The notes under the pieces: generated by a model | The model's database searches: none | What the model was told of the DNA's origin: nothing | Seen by the model: only the letters and a program-made list of their open reading frames with translations | Source of the DNA: a virus | IMG/VR virus record: IMGVR_UViG_3300009104_000035 | Location: 1-45,809 of that record | Length of the DNA stretch: 45,809 bases | Strand: one strand, 5' to 3' | Program-made: the position numbers and the translations under genes | Part shown: positions 33,632 to 40,416 of the stretch, piece after piece | Layout of the letters: each line of letters starts with the position of its first letter | Position numbering within the stretch: the first letter of the stretch is position 1

Positions 33632-33788
33632 TTTAACCGAGAAAGACTATAAGACCATATTAAGTTGGTATGAAATAGCTTTTGCGGGGAAAGAAAGGCA
33701 GAAATCTGATGATTTAGCAACTATTAATAAAATTGGTGTTATGGCAAAGGCATATGTTGAATCATTAGAACCAGAAACGAAAGAATAA
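33618..33788 (+). CDS. Small unknown protein (56 aa)
   Basis: Overlaps the preceding gene by 14 bases. The product, MVEVDLTEKDYKTILSWYEI and onwards, is charged and helical, and ends the operon that began with the exonuclease. Unknown. Confidence 0.5.
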   Translation: MVEVDLTEKDYKTILSWYEIAFAGKERQKSDDLATINKIGVMAKAYVESLEPETKE

Positions 33789-33813
33789 TATAGGTATAAC
33801 ACTCTTATAATGT

Positions 33814-34125
33814 GTGAATAAACCCGGTTTAAGATTTTTATGTGGAAAAGGTGGTGGTTTTGAAATATTGCAATATTTAGCAGAACGACCAGATGGCTCT
33901 TCATTCACATCACTAGGTATGTTTTTAGTTGGGTTAGGTATGAAGAAGAGATATAATGATGTGCAGTACCCTCTTAACAATTTATTAAAAAACAAGTTTA
34001 TAAGAAAAACACATATTTCTGTTGAACAATACACAGGTTATAATCTATATAAAATAACGAAAGAGGGTAAAGAAACACTACAATTATTGGAGAGTTTATT
34101 TAATGACAAAGTGTTGTGGAATTAA
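33814..34125 (+). CDS. Winged-helix DNA-binding protein
   Basis: This 103-residue protein, starting at GTG, has a winged helix-turn-helix outline: FEILQYLAERPDGSSFTSLG, a long recognition helix region (YPLNNLLKNKFIRK), a wing-like hairpin and YNLYKITKEGKETLQLL, a phrase common in MarR/PadR-like archaeal regulators. A TATA-like ATAATATA lies about 25 nt before the GTG. It stands between two transcription units of the early region and is a candidate switch for them. Confidence 0.7.
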   Translation: MNKPGLRFLCGKGGGFEILQYLAERPDGSSFTSLGMFLVGLGMKKRYNDVQYPLNNLLKNKFIRKTHISVEQYTGYNLYKITKEGKETLQLLESLFNDKVLWN

Positions 34126-34198
34126 GTGGGGACCTGAAGTGAAAAGATGCCTACATTGTGGGAAACCAACAAAAACTAAGGTGAAAAGTAGGGAATGA
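34103..34198 (+). CDS. Tiny zinc-knuckle peptide (31 aa)
   Basis: ATG within the end of the winged-helix gene. The product has CC near its start and CLHC in the middle, enough for one zinc site. Its last codons also form the duplicated promoter element of the next gene, so the open frame might be kept partly for that reason. Confidence 0.35.
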   Translation: MTKCCGIKWGPEVKRCLHCGKPTKTKVKSRE

Positions 34199-34206
34199 TT
34201 TATATC
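34175..34206 (+). promoter_or_regulatory. Promoter with duplicated upstream element and TATA box
   Basis: Bases 34175-34196 match 29149-29170 exactly (22 bp; core GTGAAAAGTAGGGAA). TTTATATC (34199-34206) follows, centred 25 nt before the ATG at 34228. Confidence 0.65.
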
Positions 34207-34227
34207 AAAGTATTACCAATGTATTAT

Positions 34228-34335
34228 ATGAGAAATCAACAAAACCGAGAAGAACAAAGATTCACCGGTGATTATTTTTTAAGCGAAAACCAGTGGTTTT
34301 TGAATAATCTTGAGAAAGGAGATGATGAGGATTGA
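34228..34335 (+). CDS. Small unknown protein (35 aa)
   Basis: The start is favoured by TATA spacing over the in-frame ATG at 34219. The product (MRNQQNREEQRFTGDYFLSE and onwards) is charged with no family. The next gene starts at TTG within its stop. Confidence 0.45.
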   Translation: MRNQQNREEQRFTGDYFLSENQWFLNNLEKGDDED

Positions 34336-34514
34336 AATTATCAAAACATGACATTCGTTCTCTATCTTGGGATTTAGAGATGGCTAGACTAACATTACAG
34401 GACCATTGGGGATATGGTTTATCTGAAGAAGAGCAACTAAAAGATGCAACAACATTTATCAGAATGGCACTTGCTCATTTATCTGATTTAGAAAGAAAGG
34501 TGTATCAAAAATGA
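34332..34514 (+). CDS. Small helical protein (60 aa)
   Basis: TTG start overlapping the preceding stop, and an ATGA overlap with the nuclease gene. The product, with LSWDLEMARLTLQDHWGYG and FIRMALAHLSDLERKV, is two amphipathic helices. It may be a partner of the nuclease. Unknown. Confidence 0.5.
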   Translation: MKLSKHDIRSLSWDLEMARLTLQDHWGYGLSEEEQLKDATTFIRMALAHLSDLERKVYQK

Positions 34515-35173
34515 AATTTACACACCAACAAGTCAGCTATGACTTTCCAAACCTAAAACGCAAGATGATATTAAACGAGGAAACAGGAAAAAAGGTTCGA
34601 CATTATGTTGATGATGATGGTCAAATATATAGAAGTGTAACATCGGTAGTTGGCAAGATAGATGAAGCAGGTTTACAAGCTTGGAAAGATAAAGTAGGTG
34701 AAGATGTAGCAAACCATGTAGCATTTACATCAGCAAATCTAGGAACAAAACTACATGAAATAGTTGAAAGACACTTGGACAACAAAAAGAGTGATGAAAA
34801 GAACATATTTGCCAAAGCACATTTCAGTAATATCAAACCATTGTTAAAACCAATAAACAATATTCGCTTTTTGGAGAAATTTCTGTGTAGTAAAGAATTA
34901 GGCTTGGCAGGAACAGTAGATTGTGTTGGTGAGTATGATGGTACATTGTCTATTATAGACTTTAAAACATCACGTAAGCAAAAACCTGAAGAATGGGTAA
35001 AAAAGTATTTCCTACAAACTACTGCATATGCAATTATGTGGGAAGAAATAACCGGTCAAAAAATAGACCAGATTGTCATACTAATGACCTGTGAAGATGG
35101 AACAAGAGAAGTATTCATACGTGACAAAAAGGATTATATTGATGAATTACATGAGGTTATCAAACTTGGCTGA
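34511..35173 (+). CDS. RecB/Cas4-like PD-(D/E)XK nuclease
   Basis: This 220-residue protein has the motifs of viral RecB-family nucleases: GTKLHEIVERHLDN near residues 78-91 (the conserved His), GLAGTVDCVGEYDGTLSIIDFKTS near 134-157 with the D...DxK active site, and FLQTTAYAIMWEE with the QxxxY motif near 172-181. No Cys cluster is present, so it is not a Cas4 with an iron-sulphur cluster. Such enzymes process DNA ends in recombination, replication or host DNA breakdown. It sits in an operon with small unknown genes. Confidence 0.85.
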   Translation: MKFTHQQVSYDFPNLKRKMILNEETGKKVRHYVDDDGQIYRSVTSVVGKIDEAGLQAWKDKVGEDVANHVAFTSANLGTKLHEIVERHLDNKKSDEKNIFAKAHFSNIKPLLKPINNIRFLEKFLCSKELGLAGTVDCVGEYDGTLSIIDFKTSRKQKPEEWVKKYFLQTTAYAIMWEEITGQKIDQIVILMTCEDGTREVFIRDKKDYIDELHEVIKLG

Positions 35174-35381
35174 AACTCTAAGAGAATGGGAAATGGAACA
35201 AATGTTTGGTAAAAAAGATTATGAGGGTACACATGGTTTTAGGAGATGTGTTGTTTGTGCTAGACCATTTCCAAAAACACAATATAATGGAAAAAAGAAA
35301 TATTGTTGTTCACATTGTAGATATATAGGCTACCAGATACCAAAAAGACAAAGAGAGAGGGAAGTAAAAAATGTCGCATGA
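35151..35381 (+). CDS. Small zinc-finger protein (76 aa)
   Basis: The ATG lies 22 bases before the nuclease stop; a TTG at 35166 is an alternative. The second half has RRCVVCARPFPKTQYN and KYCCSHCRYIGYQIPKR, the CxxC...CxxC knuckle seen in small HNH-associated and phage DNA-binding proteins. Basic C-terminus suggests nucleic-acid binding. Confidence 0.6.
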   Translation: MRLSNLAETLREWEMEQMFGKKDYEGTHGFRRCVVCARPFPKTQYNGKKKYCCSHCRYIGYQIPKRQREREVKNVA

Positions 35382-35532
35382 TGTGAATAAAGAATCATAT
35401 GATGCAGAAATTCATAATATCTGTGAATTATGTAGTGATGATGTAGAGCATTTAAACGATAATAACTTATGTACCCATTGTCAATTAGACATTGATATAA
35501 ATAGAGAAGAACAAAAAAACGATAGTGATTAG
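35371..35532 (+). CDS. Small acidic zinc-knuckle protein (53 aa)
   Basis: Overlaps the preceding gene by 11 bases. CELCSDDVEHLNDNNLCTHC gives a four-Cys site in a strongly acidic protein, a combination that could mimic DNA or bind a basic host factor. Unknown. Confidence 0.5.
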   Translation: MSHDVNKESYDAEIHNICELCSDDVEHLNDNNLCTHCQLDIDINREEQKNDSD

Positions 35533-35533
35533 T

Positions 35534-35692
35534 ATGGCACAATACAAAGATTTTATGGTTTTACACCCAAAAAAAGGCAAAATACCATTAGGAAAACTAT
35601 CACATAATGAACTATGTAGATATGCTTTTGAACTTATTATAAGATGTAGTCAGTTAGAAGATAAACTAAACGAACAGGCTGATAAAAAATGA
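35534..35692 (+). CDS. Small unknown protein (52 aa)
   Basis: The product (MAQYKDFMVLHPKKGKIPLG, then NELCRYAFELIIRCSQLEDK) ends in a coiled-coil-like helix. ATGA overlap with the next gene. No family recognised. Confidence 0.45.
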   Translation: MAQYKDFMVLHPKKGKIPLGKLSHNELCRYAFELIIRCSQLEDKLNEQADKK

Positions 35693-35784
35693 GTTCGAAC
35701 AAAGAGATAGTAGTAAGAGTGCAAAGAATGTTCCCAAATTGTCAAAAGTATCGTAAATGTTGTGGTGATAAAGATGGAACTTGA
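35689..35784 (+). CDS. Tiny Cys-containing peptide (31 aa)
   Basis: Coupled by ATGA overlap. The end has NCQKYRKCCGDK, possibly a metal site. Overlapped at its end by the next gene. Its reality rests only on tight packing. Confidence 0.35.
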   Translation: MSSNKEIVVRVQRMFPNCQKYRKCCGDKDGT

Positions 35785-35893
35785 TTTAGTATTTGCATTA
35801 GTATGTTTTGGTTATTTCATAGGTGGTCTCACAATAGGGTATTATACAGCAAAGAAGAAAAAGTCAAAGAAAGGTGATGGTAGATGGGATTAA
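35774..35893 (+). CDS. Single-span membrane peptide (39 aa)
   Basis: Residues 4-24 form one membrane helix (LVFALVCFGYFIGGLTIGYY), followed by a lysine-rich tail that would stay in the cytoplasm. It resembles small phage membrane proteins of unknown role. Overlaps genes on both sides. Confidence 0.5.
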   Translation: MELDLVFALVCFGYFIGGLTIGYYTAKKKKSKKGDGRWD

Positions 35894-36183
35894 GAGATTG
35901 GTTTAGAAAAGAAAAATTTGTGTTACCAGATGAGGCTTCACAACGTAAGTTTATAATAGAAATAGAAAAGAAAATACTAACAGTAGATACATCAACACCA
36001 AAAGGTAAGTCAGAATATACCAGACTGATATACATGTTGGCTAATCAAATTTCAATTATGGACCGGATAACTAGCAAAAAGAAACCAAAAAAGCCTGTCA
36101 AACTAAACAATAGAGGTAAATGGGTATGGGTTGATGATGATTATGAGGAAAGACCTGAATGGGATTGGTTGAAAAAGAAATGA
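35884..36183 (+). CDS. Unknown basic protein (99 aa)
   Basis: The product starts MGLRDWFRKEKFVLPDEASQ, has a helical centre (RLIYMLANQISIMDRI) and a KKKPKKPVKLNNRGKWVWVDD segment, ending in WDWLKKK. It overlaps its neighbours by 10 and 4 bases. No family recognised. Confidence 0.5.
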   Translation: MGLRDWFRKEKFVLPDEASQRKFIIEIEKKILTVDTSTPKGKSEYTRLIYMLANQISIMDRITSKKKPKKPVKLNNRGKWVWVDDDYEERPEWDWLKKK

Positions 36184-36293
36184 TTAGAAATGATGAATTG
36201 GTATGTTTGGTATGTGGTGAGGAAATGGACAAGCTTCAAGAGTGCCACCTTAGATGTCCTAATTGTGGTTCAGAAATTACTTGTAGCGATTAA
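36180..36293 (+). CDS. Small zinc-ribbon protein (37 aa)
   Basis: LVCLVCGEEMDKLQECHLRC then PNCGSEITC: a rubredoxin-like CxxCG...CPNCG ribbon, the last gene of this operon. Probably a protein or nucleic-acid binder. Confidence 0.55.
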   Translation: MIRNDELVCLVCGEEMDKLQECHLRCPNCGSEITCSD

Positions 36294-36297
36294 AATC

Positions 36298-36305
36298 CTT
36301 ATAAA
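36298..36305 (+). promoter_or_regulatory. TATA box of the packaging operon
   Basis: CTTATAAA is centred 25 nt before the ATG at 36327. Confidence 0.5.
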
Positions 36306-36326
36306 GTATAATACGCTAATATTACC

Positions 36327-36833
36327 ATGCCTAATAAAATAGCGAAAAATAGCGGAAAAAGAGGCAGACCATCTAAATCTAAACAGGTTGAAATAAGAAA
36401 GAAATGTGAGGAAGAATACTTCAAATATCATTCAGCAACCTACGCAGCAGTTGTATTAGGGTTTAATCCACACACAGTAGAGAAATACTTTAGAGAGTTC
36501 CAAGAGGCAGAATTAGATGAAACAAATAGGGATTTTGTTATTAAACAACATTCAGTAAAGAACAAAGTAATAGCAAGACTAGATGAAATTATAGATAAAC
36601 TAACTAACCAATTAAATGATATAGAGTCAGTTCTAGAAGATGATATTAATGGTGAGAGCCATGATATAGCAAGATATGAAGCCATGAGGACCACAATATT
36701 AAAAACACTATCAGATATACTACAACAAAAAGCAAGTATAGAAACCACACCAACATTAGATATTACTATCGAGAAATATATAGAGGAAACATATGGACAG
36801 CATCTTAGCGAAAAAGTGGCAAAACCTCAATAG
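36327..36833 (+). CDS. terS: Putative small terminase subunit
   Basis: This 168-residue protein has a basic N-terminus (KRGRPSKSKQVEIRKKC), a helix-turn-helix-like segment (YFKYHSATYAAVVLGFNPHTVEKYF) and a long coiled coil (ARLDEIIDKLTNQLNDIESVL). That order, DNA-binding domain then oligomerising helices, and its overlap with the large terminase gene fit the small terminase, which recognises viral DNA and loads the packaging motor. Named by context and layout. Confidence 0.65.
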   Translation: MPNKIAKNSGKRGRPSKSKQVEIRKKCEEEYFKYHSATYAAVVLGFNPHTVEKYFREFQEAELDETNRDFVIKQHSVKNKVIARLDEIIDKLTNQLNDIESVLEDDINGESHDIARYEAMRTTILKTLSDILQQKASIETTPTLDITIEKYIEETYGQHLSEKVAKPQ

Positions 36834-37698
36834 AACAGGTGTGCAAAAAGCACAATTAATCGATTTGGAAATAGAAACAAAAAACATAAAGATACCAAAG
36901 GATTTTGAAGAATTTAATGAGATGTTAGGGTTGCCTATACATCCGGGAACAGGTAAGAAAACGCCTATATTTGACTACCAAATTGATTATTTTAAAGCAT
37001 GGCAAAAACATCATAAACTCATACTAAACAAGTCTAGAAAGATAGGTGCAACCGAAACAGCATTACGTATTATAGCGTATAATTGCGTATCAGGTAGATA
37101 TTCTGGGCACCGGGTAATGATAGTAGCTGGTAACAAGCAAGAGGTGGCTAATAGATTTATTCAAAGGTTCAAGTCATTATTTCTTAAAGGTTTTACCGAT
37201 TTAGATGGGGTATTCCATGAATATTCTGATATTATAACAAAGGAAGATAGTAAATCATGCATTGTGAATAACACATATGTTCAGGCATACCCGGCTAACG
37301 AATCAGTAAGAGGTGAGGAAAACGTCAAATGTGTGTTCATGTCAGAATGTGCCTTTATCAATCTCATTGATGATACCAAAGTATATAATGCCTTACACCC
37401 AAACGTAGCAAATATTAGCGATGCTGATTTTATCATGGAAAGCACACCTAATGGCAAACGTGGGTTCTTTTGGACCAACTATGATGCTAATTCAGAATAT
37501 CATAAATTGGACCAACCATACACAGTATCATTAGGTAAGTTATTAGATGAAGTGTTCATTAAAAAAGAAAAGGAAAACCCAAAGATTGACTTTGAACAGG
37601 AATATTGTGGCAAGTTTACAACATCGTTAAGTAGTGCATTCAAGGAAGATGAGATTATATTTGAAGAGAAAGATATAAATTATTATGATAACTTGTAA
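36793..37698 (+). CDS. terL: Large terminase, ATPase half only
   Basis: This 301-residue protein is a terminase motor domain: FDYQIDYFKAWQKHHKLILN leads to the Walker A-like SRKIGATET (81-89), and Walker B with the catalytic acid is VKCVFMSECAF (Glu185). STPNGKRGFFWTNY is the coupling motif. It stops soon after EQEYCGKFTTSLSSAF, the usual end of the ATPase region, and lacks the RNase H-like nuclease domain. That domain is encoded separately at 39799. Full-length large terminases have about 450-600 residues; this and the nuclease protein together have 495. The two must work as a complex. Confidence 0.85.
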   Translation: MDSILAKKWQNLNRTGVQKAQLIDLEIETKNIKIPKDFEEFNEMLGLPIHPGTGKKTPIFDYQIDYFKAWQKHHKLILNKSRKIGATETALRIIAYNCVSGRYSGHRVMIVAGNKQEVANRFIQRFKSLFLKGFTDLDGVFHEYSDIITKEDSKSCIVNNTYVQAYPANESVRGEENVKCVFMSECAFINLIDDTKVYNALHPNVANISDADFIMESTPNGKRGFFWTNYDANSEYHKLDQPYTVSLGKLLDEVFIKKEKENPKIDFEQEYCGKFTTSLSSAFKEDEIIFEEKDINYYDNL

Positions 37699-37702
37699 TA
37701 AT

Positions 37703-37921
37703 GTGATAAAGCAAACACGATTAAAATCTCTTGCTGAATCAACTATCGACATTATTATAGGGTTTTTAATATATCTGCCTGTAAACTATTTCGTTTTACC
37801 ACTATTCACAACAGGCATAGAAAACCAAGAAATATTGACCATGTTGCAAATTTCAGCTATATATACAACAATAGCATTAATTCGTAAATATACTATTAGA
37901 AGATGGTTCATTAGAATTTGA
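37703..37921 (+). CDS. Two-span membrane protein (DUF7220-like)
   Basis: GTG at 37703 follows the terminase stop; an ATG at 37685 would overlap it. The product reads KQTRLKSLAESTIDIIIGF, YLPVNYFVLPLF, LQISAIYTTIALIRKYTIRRWF. This matches, by memory, the small phage membrane family with an RxxSLxE start and a SxxRxYxxRRxF end found in many marine phages. Role unknown. Confidence 0.6.
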   Translation: MIKQTRLKSLAESTIDIIIGFLIYLPVNYFVLPLFTTGIENQEILTMLQISAIYTTIALIRKYTIRRWFIRI

Positions 37922-38181
37922 TATTCATCACTAGATTTTTAGATTGGTATGAGAGGCATATGGCTAAAAGCCTCATAGTATCAGCCATAATACTATATGC
38001 ACAAATACCACATACTATTACCGCAGCCGAATGCTTTTTTGGGGACCATGACCATACCCTAATATTTGGCAAAAATATCATTTTAGATTTTCTCATATAT
38101 GGTATAGACCTACTTGAATTAATACCAATTATTGGTATCACTCTAGCTATTATATCTAAATTACGTCATAAAGTTTTATAG
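37918..38181 (+). CDS. Membrane protein (87 aa)
   Basis: TTG start overlapping the preceding stop. Two hydrophobic segments (SLIVSAIILYAQIPHTITAA and LIYGIDLLELIPIIGITLAI) flank a polar loop with Cys and His (ECFFGDHDH). It could be a holin-like or superinfection-related protein, but nothing identifies it. Confidence 0.5.
   Translation: MIFITRFLDWYERHMAKSLIVSAIILYAQIPHTITAAECFFGDHDHTLIFGKNIILDFLIYGIDLLELIPIIGITLAIISKLRHKVL
38174..38181 (+). promoter_or_regulatory. TATA box for the gene at 38204
   Basis: TTTTATAG is centred 26 nt before the ATG at 38204, inside the end of the preceding gene. Confidence 0.45.
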
Positions 38182-38203
38182 ATTAGAAAGTGATAGTATT
38201 ATT

Positions 38204-38449
38204 ATGCCTGAACTAAAAATAGACTTTAGATGTCGTAAAGATGATAATAGAGGTATTTACTATGGTGAAACAAAGAGAGCATTAATCTATCTTGGTATGC
38301 ATGAAACCATAGAGGATATATATAAAACCATAAACCATGAGACATTCCATCATTGTTTTGCTGAAGCCGGAGAGGCAGAAGATATGGATGAAGATCAAGA
38401 AGAAAGGCTTATTTTTTGTATGCAGTGGGCGGATTTATCATTAGCATGA
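38204..38449 (+). CDS. Small metalloprotease-like protein (HETFHH)
   Basis: This 81-residue protein contains INHETFHHCF around residues 43-52, an HExxH zinc-site match with a preceding helix (HETIEDIYKTI). Small phage proteins of this form, with a C-terminal acidic helix, resemble minimal zincin folds. It is too short for a full protease domain with a third ligand that I can identify. ATGA overlap with the next gene. Confidence 0.5.
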   Translation: MPELKIDFRCRKDDNRGIYYGETKRALIYLGMHETIEDIYKTINHETFHHCFAEAGEAEDMDEDQEERLIFCMQWADLSLA

Positions 38450-38574
38450 CCGAATATAGAGATGCTTGTACTAAATGCAAGAGCACAAAAGGTTATAAAT
38501 GGCATTGGGGTAAAAACGATGGTCATTCAAAAGGATATTCAGAATGCTTAGGATGTGGGGCTAAATTTCATTAG
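38446..38574 (+). CDS. Small zinc-ribbon protein (42 aa)
   Basis: CTKCKSTKGYKWHWGKNDGH then CLGCGAKFH: a one-zinc ribbon with aromatic strands, coupled to the preceding gene. Probably a nucleic-acid or protein binder. Confidence 0.55.
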   Translation: MTEYRDACTKCKSTKGYKWHWGKNDGHSKGYSECLGCGAKFH

Positions 38575-38581
38575 TTTGATT

Positions 38582-38590
38582 CTTTAAATA
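38582..38590 (+). promoter_or_regulatory. TATA box for the gene at 38612
   Basis: CTTTAAATA is centred 26 nt before the ATG at 38612, so this gene and the terminase nuclease behind it can be expressed separately from the ATPase. Confidence 0.5.
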
Positions 38591-38611
38591 ATATAGCAAA
38601 GTATATAAAGT

Positions 38612-39802
38612 ATGGGTAGAGTAAACGAATTAAAGCAAAGATTGGCAGCAGTATCACCAAACTGGAATGAAATATTAACAAAAAATACAACTAGACCAAT
38701 AATAAAAGGTGGTATGGATTATAGAGCAGGATTTGTTAGTGAAGCAGGTGATTATTACGAAGCATATCCAGAACATGAACCTTTTTTAAAAGATATTATA
38801 ACAAAACATGGTGATAAAAAGTTAATTAATACATATATGCCAAAAGGCAAAAAACTGTATGAAGGTGATATTTATAACAAATGGATGGAAGACACAGGAA
38901 TGATACGGACACGTTTTGACTCGTTTGCACCTGCAATACACACAGAAACAGACCCAACCGATGCACAAAGAAAAACAATAGGTAAATTTTTAAAAGATTC
39001 TAATATAGACAAACATGATATTGTTTTTGAATATGGGAAAGATAATTTTACTGGTGTTGAAGATATATTTGATTATAGCGACCCAGCTTCATCATCAGGG
39101 CATGATTCAATACGAGATAGAATACGAAGCAGACATTCTAAACTAAAGCAAAGACTACAGAAAGTGGCATATAAAGGAATGGTGAATAGAAGAGGTCCTC
39201 AAAACTATGAAGAAGCTTTGAAAGGTTCTCATTCAGACACAATGGCAGATACAATTCAAAAAGGTTTTAATAAAGAAGAAACACGTAAAAAAATATTAGA
39301 TAGAATAGACCCTACTGAATTACCACACAAACAAGAAGTAACGTGTGGTGCATCATCAGAACATTGTTTAGAAGATTGGGAAAATATAGTCGAAGATGGT
39401 AATATAGGTGGTATTGAAAAAATTAAAGGTGTTGGGGGTATATATACAGGACCGGGTGCAGAACATAGTTTAAATAGATTAAATCTAAAATCTAAAAAGA
39501 AAGAAGTTGGTCACGCATGGTTGGAATTACCTGATAAAACAATAATAGATGCTTCAGCAGGACAATTCATAAACCCAAAACATGAACCACTAAAACAAAG
39601 ACAAAGATTCAGAATTATTCCAAAAGAATCAGGACTGTATAAATATTATAAAAAAGACCCATTATTGACACACCATCTACATATGGATGATCCTGAACGA
39701 CAAGTAAGACGTAGACTTCGTAAGCTGGGTATTGACCCATTTGACCCATTTCCAAGTAGAAAAGCTAAACTAAAGCAAAGACTATCGAGGTTACAACAAT
39801 GA
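38612..39802 (+). CDS. Two-module protein bracketed by KLKQRL motifs, with a papain-like segment
   Basis: This 396-residue protein carries the motif of the 1470-residue capsid protein at three places: NELKQRLAAV (5-14), SKLKQRLQKV (176-185) and AKLKQRLSRLQQ at the extreme C-terminus (385-396). The first module (15-175) is unrecognised. The second (186-384) has CGASSEHCLEDW, then VGHAWLELPDKTIIDASAGQF: the Cys...HAW...IIDA order of papain-like cysteine enzymes, close to HAW.DAT.QF families. Exact motif sharing implies that it is handled like the capsid protein, perhaps cut into two internal virion proteins. It sits between the terminase halves; its stop overlaps the nuclease start (ATGA). Confidence 0.65.
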   Translation: MGRVNELKQRLAAVSPNWNEILTKNTTRPIIKGGMDYRAGFVSEAGDYYEAYPEHEPFLKDIITKHGDKKLINTYMPKGKKLYEGDIYNKWMEDTGMIRTRFDSFAPAIHTETDPTDAQRKTIGKFLKDSNIDKHDIVFEYGKDNFTGVEDIFDYSDPASSSGHDSIRDRIRSRHSKLKQRLQKVAYKGMVNRRGPQNYEEALKGSHSDTMADTIQKGFNKEETRKKILDRIDPTELPHKQEVTCGASSEHCLEDWENIVEDGNIGGIEKIKGVGGIYTGPGAEHSLNRLNLKSKKKEVGHAWLELPDKTIIDASAGQFINPKHEPLKQRQRFRIIPKESGLYKYYKKDPLLTHHLHMDDPERQVRRRLRKLGIDPFDPFPSRKAKLKQRLSRLQQ

Positions 39803-40383
39803 AAACACCAAAGTTTGGTGGATTGGACCTAGCACAAAGGGTAGATAATTCAGCTCTAGTTATTTTAAAACTAAACGATAACAAACTAGAACAGATTGGT
39901 CAAAAAACATGGTCACACATAGACTATGAAAAGGTATTCAATGACGTATCAAAGATTAATGAGATTGAGAAAGGATTACATAGAATATCATATGATAGGA
40001 CCGGTGTTGGAGATGCTGTTGCTAAACTTATTAATCCTGATATAAAATCAATATTTCGTCCTGTTGTATTATCAGCACCAAAGAAGTTCGAATTAATATC
40101 ATTAATGAAAGGTCTGTTCAATAGGAACAAACTAATAATACATGATAGGGATTTATTTAGAGAGGTAACAGAACAAGAGATAGTAAAGTCAGATGCGGGT
40201 AATATCCTTTATAGACACCCACAAGGTTTTCACGATGATAGGTTCTGGGCTTTAGCTCTAGCCTGTGATGCAGCATCATATTATATTAATGGAATGCCAA
40301 AAGCATCTTCAGCAGCGGCACCAAAAAGACCAATGATTCTAGAAAGTCTAGTTACACAGGAGCTAAATAAATTACTAAAATAA
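39799..40383 (+). CDS. Large terminase, nuclease half as a separate gene
   Basis: This 194-residue protein is the RNase H-like nuclease domain of a large terminase. GGLDLAQRVDNSALVIL is the first strand with its acid (Asp11), SYDRTGVGDAV the second motif, and FHDDRFWALALACDA the third, with the metal-binding Asp. In normal terminases it follows the ATPase in one chain. Here it begins with the domain itself (MKTPKFGGLDLA), without linker. It cuts concatemers at the start and end of packaging, held by the ATPase protein at 36793. Confidence 0.82.
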   Translation: MKTPKFGGLDLAQRVDNSALVILKLNDNKLEQIGQKTWSHIDYEKVFNDVSKINEIEKGLHRISYDRTGVGDAVAKLINPDIKSIFRPVVLSAPKKFELISLMKGLFNRNKLIIHDRDLFREVTEQEIVKSDAGNILYRHPQGFHDDRFWALALACDAASYYINGMPKASSAAAPKRPMILESLVTQELNKLLK

Positions 40384-40416
40384 CTTTAATAGTAAGGAAA
40401 GGTTAATAAAGGTAGA

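Noticed and set aside
34103-34198. Protein homology between the end of this peptide and the frame starting at 29107 (both have TKVKSRE)
   Set aside because: The shared residues come from the duplicated promoter DNA read in the same frame; the first is at the end of a gene and the second lies upstream of the promoter-supported start, so it is not protein homology.
36793-40383. An intein or self-splicing intron splitting the terminase
   Set aside because: The ATPase frame has its own stop and the nuclease its own start; no intein splice residues, homing endonuclease or intron-like fold is visible between them. Separate chains are the simpler reading.
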